In this document: positions 59,413 to 64,000 of the stretch, piece by piece
Layout of the letters: each line of letters starts with the position of its first letter
Position numbering within the stretch: the first letter of the stretch is position 1
IMG/VR virus record: IMGVR_UViG_3300027375_000003
Span: 1-64,000 of that record
Length of the DNA stretch: 64,000 nt
DNA from: a virus
Reading direction: 5' to 3' (one strand)
Made by a program: the position numbers and the translations under genes
The notes under the pieces: model-generated
Seen by the model: only the letters and a program-made list of their open reading frames with translations
Told to the model about the DNA's origin: nothing
Database searches by the model: none

Positions 59413-61779
59413 TTAAAGCGATATGAGTATTATTTCAACACTTGCAGTACCATCATATATAACTTGAGTGTTATTATTTAATACATATTGCTCAAGATTT
59501 AAGATGCCATTATTTAATAAGAAAGGTGCATTATTTACACCACTGCTCTTAAACACAGGACAAACATCCTCAAAAACAAAGGTTTGCTCTAAGCCTATCC
59601 ACTCATCTTTAAAAAAACTAAACTCACTAGCTAAACCACTATTGTCTGTTACTGTATCTTTAATTTTAGTTTGTCTAGGCTTTTCAGGTGGATTTGCATT
59701 GCCTAATGGATTTGCCATAAATTCATCCACATTAAAAGCAACCTGCTTAACAATATTCTTAAATGGTATCATGCCTTCATTTAAATCATCAGGTCTAAAC
59801 CAATCACCACTTTGACTAACTGAACGATTTGTTAAGCATACAACATCTATCACTATGCCATCTGCTATGCCATTAAAAGTAATTGCATTGCCATTTACTT
59901 TATATGCAGTGATATTTGTCAATCCTTGCTTAACAGATATCATTCGTTTCACATGAAAAGGTAAAATCACTTTACCATCTAAGACAGATACACTTGCACT
60001 AGCAGGTGCTAATACTCTATGCACAGCATTAATAACATTGTGTCTGTTTAATTTATTTTTAGAATTTAAAAGCAAAGATGAGTTATTAAGAGTATCTGTA
60101 TTACTATGTGCATAAAATGATCTTACCCATTCTTTTACTAATGGATATGTATTCTTATGGTGAAATAAGACCTGTGCATTTCTTTTTTCAATTCTATTCG
60201 CAGGCAAAAGATTTGTTGTTGGTCTTTGGTTTCTAGGTCTATATGAATTAAGCACAAAGCTAGTATCATTTAAAGCAGTGAAACATACTTGATCTGTTTC
60301 ATCATAAGGATAAGTGATTTCAATTTCAGTAGTGGATGTACTTAAAGAAATAACACGAGTAAATGGATTGTATTCTGTAATTTCTACACTGCTAGTAAAA
60401 TCACTTGGTAGGATAGGCATACCATAAATTGTATATGGTGTAGAAAAAGGTAAAGTAAATTGACTTGTTAAGACAGGGAAAGTTTGACTATATGTTTTAT
60501 ATCTCAATGGTCTTGTCTTAAAAGAAGATTGTAGATTTTCTAATAGATATAAGTTAGCTGTGGTAGCAGTCAAAGGTCTATCCAAAGTGAAAACCTGTGC
60601 AGATAATTTATATGTATAAGGATTTACTTTTAAGATGAAATAAGCAGATGCACCTATTAAGACTAATTCACCTTCTTGCATAACTAACATAGATGCAATT
60701 AAGCAATGGTTTACAATAGAACCTGTGCCTGTTAAGTTAAGTCTTGGTACAGAATAAGAAACACTAGGTGCATCATCTGCCAAAACAGTATTAATGGCAA
60801 CAATCTTTCTCTCTTGATTATTTACACGGATACGATCATTTATCCTAAAACCACTATCATACACTCTTAGGAATTTAGAGTTTGTAAGAGTATATCCATA
60901 AACACTAGATAAATAAATGCCTTGATCTGTCTTTCTTAAATCCTCTTGAAACATTAAACCAGCAGTCAAAGAAAAATCAAAGGTAGGTTTATTAATAACT
61001 TCTTTAAATAAAGTACTTGGTCTATTACCTATATTGACATGAGCAGGTTTAGTTTTTAAGAGTAGCTTATATAAATTATCCTGTAGTGTAATCACATCCT
61101 GTTGAAAACCATATAAGACTTCATGTGTATGTCCACTAGCAGTTTGAACGATGCCATCTAAAACATCATGTTGGTGTAGATCATCACCCCATTTATATCC
61201 TATAGGTGCAGATGTTTTACCTAAACCTAAAATAGGTGCATATACATAATGTTTATGTCCATTCACTTCTGTTGTCAAAGCATAAGATGAGATAAGACAG
61301 TCAATTAAAAAATCACCTATTTCTGAAATCTCAACAAGACTATTCGCTTGAACTTTATTAAGAAGATATAAAATAGCTTTACCTGTGCTACCTTGTAATA
61401 ATGCTTGGATAAGATTTAAAATCGTATATCTCAATTCTGTTTCATTATTAAAAGAAGGTCTATCTACAGATTTAGGAAAAAGTAGTCCATAAAGTCTATC
61501 ATTAAAAAACTCAGGTCTAATTTGAGAGTAGTCCACTTCATTTACAAGGTCTAAGCAATCTAATAAAAGACTAGAAAGAGTTTTACCTAGACCTTCATAT
61601 AAAATTCTATTATTGCTACCATATTCGGAAAGGTAGTTAGATGCTAAAGAACCTGAAAGAGCATTAGCATAAGCGACTACAAGTGAATCCTGTAATGCTT
61701 TTTTTTCTTCACTTTTACTGCCAATCGGATCTGTATTGGCAATTGGGAAATCAGGATAAAAAGGAATTTTATCACTCAT
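59413..61779 (-). CDS. Baseplate wedge-like protein with His-x-His motifs (788 aa)
   Basis: A 788-residue protein following the baseplate J gene. The N-terminal third is helical (RPEFFNDRLYGLLFPKSVDR; GKAILYLLNKVQANSLVEI) and resembles wedge proteins that partner J. It carries three His-x-His pairs at about 175 (GHKHYVY), 203 (LHQHDV) and 218 (GHTHEVLY), a possible metal site. The C-terminal two-thirds are beta-rich. Order J, this protein, small structural, fibres suggests a role like the wedge/adaptor that links J to the fibre domain (compare gp7 of T4 in position). His-x-His function is inference. Confidence 0.72.
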   Translation of the reverse strand: MSDKIPFYPDFPIANTDPIGSKSEEKKALQDSLVVAYANALSGSLASNYLSEYGSNNRILYEGLGKTLSSLLLDCLDLVNEVDYSQIRPEFFNDRLYGLLFPKSVDRPSFNNETELRYTILNLIQALLQGSTGKAILYLLNKVQANSLVEISEIGDFLIDCLISSYALTTEVNGHKHYVYAPILGLGKTSAPIGYKWGDDLHQHDVLDGIVQTASGHTHEVLYGFQQDVITLQDNLYKLLLKTKPAHVNIGNRPSTLFKEVINKPTFDFSLTAGLMFQEDLRKTDQGIYLSSVYGYTLTNSKFLRVYDSGFRINDRIRVNNQERKIVAINTVLADDAPSVSYSVPRLNLTGTGSIVNHCLIASMLVMQEGELVLIGASAYFILKVNPYTYKLSAQVFTLDRPLTATTANLYLLENLQSSFKTRPLRYKTYSQTFPVLTSQFTLPFSTPYTIYGMPILPSDFTSSVEITEYNPFTRVISLSTSTTEIEITYPYDETDQVCFTALNDTSFVLNSYRPRNQRPTTNLLPANRIEKRNAQVLFHHKNTYPLVKEWVRSFYAHSNTDTLNNSSLLLNSKNKLNRHNVINAVHRVLAPASASVSVLDGKVILPFHVKRMISVKQGLTNITAYKVNGNAITFNGIADGIVIDVVCLTNRSVSQSGDWFRPDDLNEGMIPFKNIVKQVAFNVDEFMANPLGNANPPEKPRQTKIKDTVTDNSGLASEFSFFKDEWIGLEQTFVFEDVCPVFKSSGVNNAPFLLNNGILNLEQYVLNNNTQVIYDGTASVEIILISL

Positions 61780-61783
61780 GTTT

Positions 61784-64000
61784 TTACTCTGCTCTGTAAG
61801 TGAAGTTTAAGTTGCCAACAGTGAAATAAGAGAATGGATTTAAGGATAAGTTATTAACAAAGCCTGAGCCATCTGCTGTTTGGTAATTTACATGAAAGGT
61901 GTAATCACTTGGTGATTTACCAATAGGCAAAGCAACAAGGATTTTATTTTTACTGTTTGTAATAGGATTGCCACCTATTACAAGATCAGTATTGCCTATA
62001 ATGCAAACACTATTTGGTTTATTCCCCAAAGTAGTGATCAGTGATTGGGAAACTAGATTAAATTCTAAACCATTGCCATAAACACGACCTATTTCACCAC
62101 CATCTGTAGATGCAGGTTGTGCTAGGTTTACATCAATAAGCCATGCGACTGCAACACCTGTAGTTAAAGATACAATTTGAGTGTATGAGTTATTAGGTAT
62201 GATTTCTTCTCTAATGACAAGAGTATTTACTGAAAAAGAAAGCTGTGTTAAAGGCAAGTCAATAAAAGCAACACCATCTGCATTATCCAGCACTCTTACA
62301 ATATCACTCACTCTTAGGTTAGCACCTAGATTAAGATAAGAAATATAATTTTGTACATTGTTTCTAATAGCAAGATCGATTTGGCTAACTTGATAGCCTT
62401 TTCGGATAACAATATTTGCTTTTACATCTATAGGACAGGGAATGCACTGTTTAACAAGTATATCAGCAGTCAAATGTTTTGAGTTATTAATTTGAGATTG
62501 AACATTTTGCAGTACTTGATTATATGAATAAGTGACTTCAAGATTTAAGAGATAGCTATAATTGACTTTGACTGTGACATTTTCAGGGATGTCAGAATTA
62601 GATGTTCTAGTTAAAGTAGTATATCCTTCATCTGTAGTTTCAATAATGAAATCAGGATTAGCAACATAAGATGAATTATAGAAAGTATAGCCTGTTTCAC
62701 CATCACCACTCGAATCAAGTCTAAGCTGGATGCTTAAAGCATCTACACCTTTTTTAGTCAATTGATATGGATAAAAACCAATAAAGCTAAACACTTCGCT
62801 TGTGGAATAGAAATCAGAAGTGATAGCACCATTATTGATTAAGATATTATCTTTAGCTTTGGTGGAATATCCTTCAAGTAAAGGATCTTGTGTTTTCTTA
62901 AAAAGATAATCAGTACCTTGTGCATATTCTACATTATTTTCATCTATTAAAGTAGAGATGCTTTCAACAGGCTGTCTAGTGAGATAAATGATTTCACTAA
63001 TATTTTCTTGCCAATCACCTATGATAACATCTGTGATATTGTAATCAGGCTGTGTTAAGCTAGTATCTAAAATAACAATATTGTCATTTGTTATAGTATG
63101 GTTAGTGAGATCAAACCATTCACCTGTTGTGGCATTTTTTAAACCATATCCTAATGTTTGGTTATCTATCATTTTATATAAAGACAAATTGAGATCACCT
63201 AATTTAAATTGATAGATGCCTTCAGCAATAGGAATGAAAAGACTATCTTTATGTGTTTGGAAATTTGGAGCATATAAATCAGTAGCAGTAGCTAAAGACA
63301 CACCACGAATCCACACATCAACTTTGCCATCACCTCTAAATTGATAAGGTGATTCAGCACCTGCGACAAAAACTTCAGTAACACCAGCAGTTGCACTAGC
63401 TATTCTTTCAATACCTGATTTAGTACCTGTATCTACACTAGCAAGAGTATTAATTGCTCTTGAACTTAAATCTAAATTTGATTCTACTTCTGATCCACCA
63501 AAGGTAGGATTTTCATTATTCACAGAAAGACCATTAATAGAAGAGTTTCTGATTTGGTTGCTAGTGACATTGCCTGCAATACCTATATTTAATGCTTGCA
63601 CAGGTACATAAACTGCATATCTATCTTTAACAGGATCATAAAAAGAAGATAATGTATCTATTGAAATTCTAGCGAATTGTGTAGTTTGAAAAGGAATACT
63701 GCCTGCATAAATCGTAGTGTATGAAGGAATATTGATAGTTCTAGTAGGAGCAGTCTTAACAAAGAAAACTACTTCACCAATTGCACGACTACCTAATCTT
63801 CTTTTAATGCCAAAGTTATATGCAAGTTTATCAAAGGCTGAATCAATAACTGCTTGTACTCTATTTTGTTCACTAAAGAAAAGAGCTTGTCCAAGAGCAG
63901 TTTTATAATTTGAATTACTGACTGCAATACTTTTACCTGTGTTTCTAGGATCATCAATAGTGAGTAAAGTAGTAAAAGACATAGCACGGTAGGTAAAGTC
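61784..64000 (-). CDS. Baseplate J-like protein, probably truncated by the window
   Basis: The visible chain has a baseplate J/gp6-type fold: SRAIGEVVFFVKTAPTRTIN, VQALNIGIAGNVTSNQI, and the C-terminal CIPCPIDVKANIVIRKGY, then LRVSDIVRVLDNADGVAFID and PLTQLSF. J proteins dimerise to form the inner wedge ring. ATG 63982 gives 732 residues, but it has no ribosome site in the 18 bases to the window edge. The frame is open upstream and reads DFTYRA just before the ATG, while this protein ends NFTYRAE and stops. So the real protein probably continues leftward from another J module fused in frame. Family firm; start uncertain. Confidence 0.85.
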   Translation of the reverse strand, partial: DFTYRAMSFTTLLTIDDPRNTGKSIAVSNSNYKTALGQALFFSEQNRVQAVIDSAFDKLAYNFGIKRRLGSRAIGEVVFFVKTAPTRTINIPSYTTIYAGSIPFQTTQFARISIDTLSSFYDPVKDRYAVYVPVQALNIGIAGNVTSNQIRNSSINGLSVNNENPTFGGSEVESNLDLSSRAINTLASVDTGTKSGIERIASATAGVTEVFVAGAESPYQFRGDGKVDVWIRGVSLATATDLYAPNFQTHKDSLFIPIAEGIYQFKLGDLNLSLYKMIDNQTLGYGLKNATTGEWFDLTNHTITNDNIVILDTSLTQPDYNITDVIIGDWQENISEIIYLTRQPVESISTLIDENNVEYAQGTDYLFKKTQDPLLEGYSTKAKDNILINNGAITSDFYSTSEVFSFIGFYPYQLTKKGVDALSIQLRLDSSGDGETGYTFYNSSYVANPDFIIETTDEGYTTLTRTSNSDIPENVTVKVNYSYLLNLEVTYSYNQVLQNVQSQINNSKHLTADILVKQCIPCPIDVKANIVIRKGYQVSQIDLAIRNNVQNYISYLNLGANLRVSDIVRVLDNADGVAFIDLPLTQLSFSVNTLVIREEIIPNNSYTQIVSLTTGVAVAWLIDVNLAQPASTDGGEIGRVYGNGLEFNLVSQSLITTLGNKPNSVCIIGNTDLVIGGNPITNSKNKILVALPIGKSPSDYTFHVNYQTADGSGFVNNLSLNPFSYFTVGNLNFTYRAE

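Noticed and set aside
1-64000. Stop-codon recoding as in some very large phages
   Set aside because: TAA, TGA and TAG all end clear ORFs at sensible places (for example TAG for the DnaB-like helicase and TGA for ligase), so the standard code fits.
1-64000. tRNA genes, CRISPR arrays, insertion sequences or an integrase
   Set aside because: No cloverleaf, no regularly spaced repeats, no transposase or recombinase motifs and no terminal inverted repeats were found by reading; small or degenerate ones could be missed.

Overview
This window is a piece of a large, AT-rich (about one third GC by eye) tailed-phage genome with a contractile (myovirus-type) tail. Evidence: a tail tube, tape measure, baseplate hub and spike, a baseplate J-like wedge protein and long fibre-like proteins, next to a phage replication set. 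Genes are packed tightly, often with 4-base ATGA overlaps, and use TAA, TGA and TAG as ordinary stops. No tRNA, CRISPR array, insertion sequence, integrase, capsid, terminase or DNA polymerase gene is visible. An SspB-type ClpXP adaptor, a family known mainly from Proteobacteria, and a muralytic enzyme with an apparent export signal hint at a Gram-negative, probably proteobacterial, host. This is inference.

Layout. 1-5949 is accessory: small unknown proteins, a GMP reductase-type enzyme, an orphan beta-class DNA methyltransferase, two small exported proteins and a membrane protein. 6015-20653 (minus strand) is the first tail block, read from tail tube through two putative chaperones, a 1256-residue tape measure and two related tail proteins to a hub fused to a CHAP/NlpC-like peptidoglycan hydrolase and an OB-fold/beta-helix spike. 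20750-33458 (plus) is replication and takeover: an SNF2-type helicase, a putative helicase loader, a DnaB-like helicase, a primase zinc-binding subunit, a SpeD homologue and an 1870-residue helicase polyprotein with a GNAT-like segment. 33451-40137 (minus) holds a sliding clamp, three tandem paralogous membrane proteins, the TOPRIM half of the primase, a zinc-finger microprotein and a lytic transglycosylase-like enzyme. 40227-47051 (mostly plus) has two probable virion proteins, a T5orf172/GIY-YIG-like protein on the minus strand, NAD-dependent DNA ligase and the SspB homologue. 47064-64000 (minus) is the second tail block: baseplate J-like protein, wedge-like protein and several long fibre or baseplate-peripheral proteins.

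How it works together: DnaB-like helicase, loader candidate, split primase, clamp and ligase form a nearly complete fork apart from the polymerase. GMP reductase and SpeD adjust purine and polyamine pools. The SspB homologue, methyltransferase and giant helicase are the best candidates for handling host proteolysis and defence.

The least expected signals are: (i) a four-copy promoter motif (ACTTGCAAT, then TGTTAT or TGTTTA, fixed 17-bp spacer) that links small early-looking operons, ligase, the lytic enzyme and sspB; (ii) near absence of CCWGG, with all nine Pro-Gly dipeptides written CCC-GG or CCG-GG; (iii) an SspB homologue without a recognisable ClpX-binding tail; (iv) a primase split across two distant operons; (v) a hairpin that buries the ribosome binding site of one membrane paralogue; (vi) an in-frame junction at the right edge suggesting a tandemly duplicated baseplate J protein.
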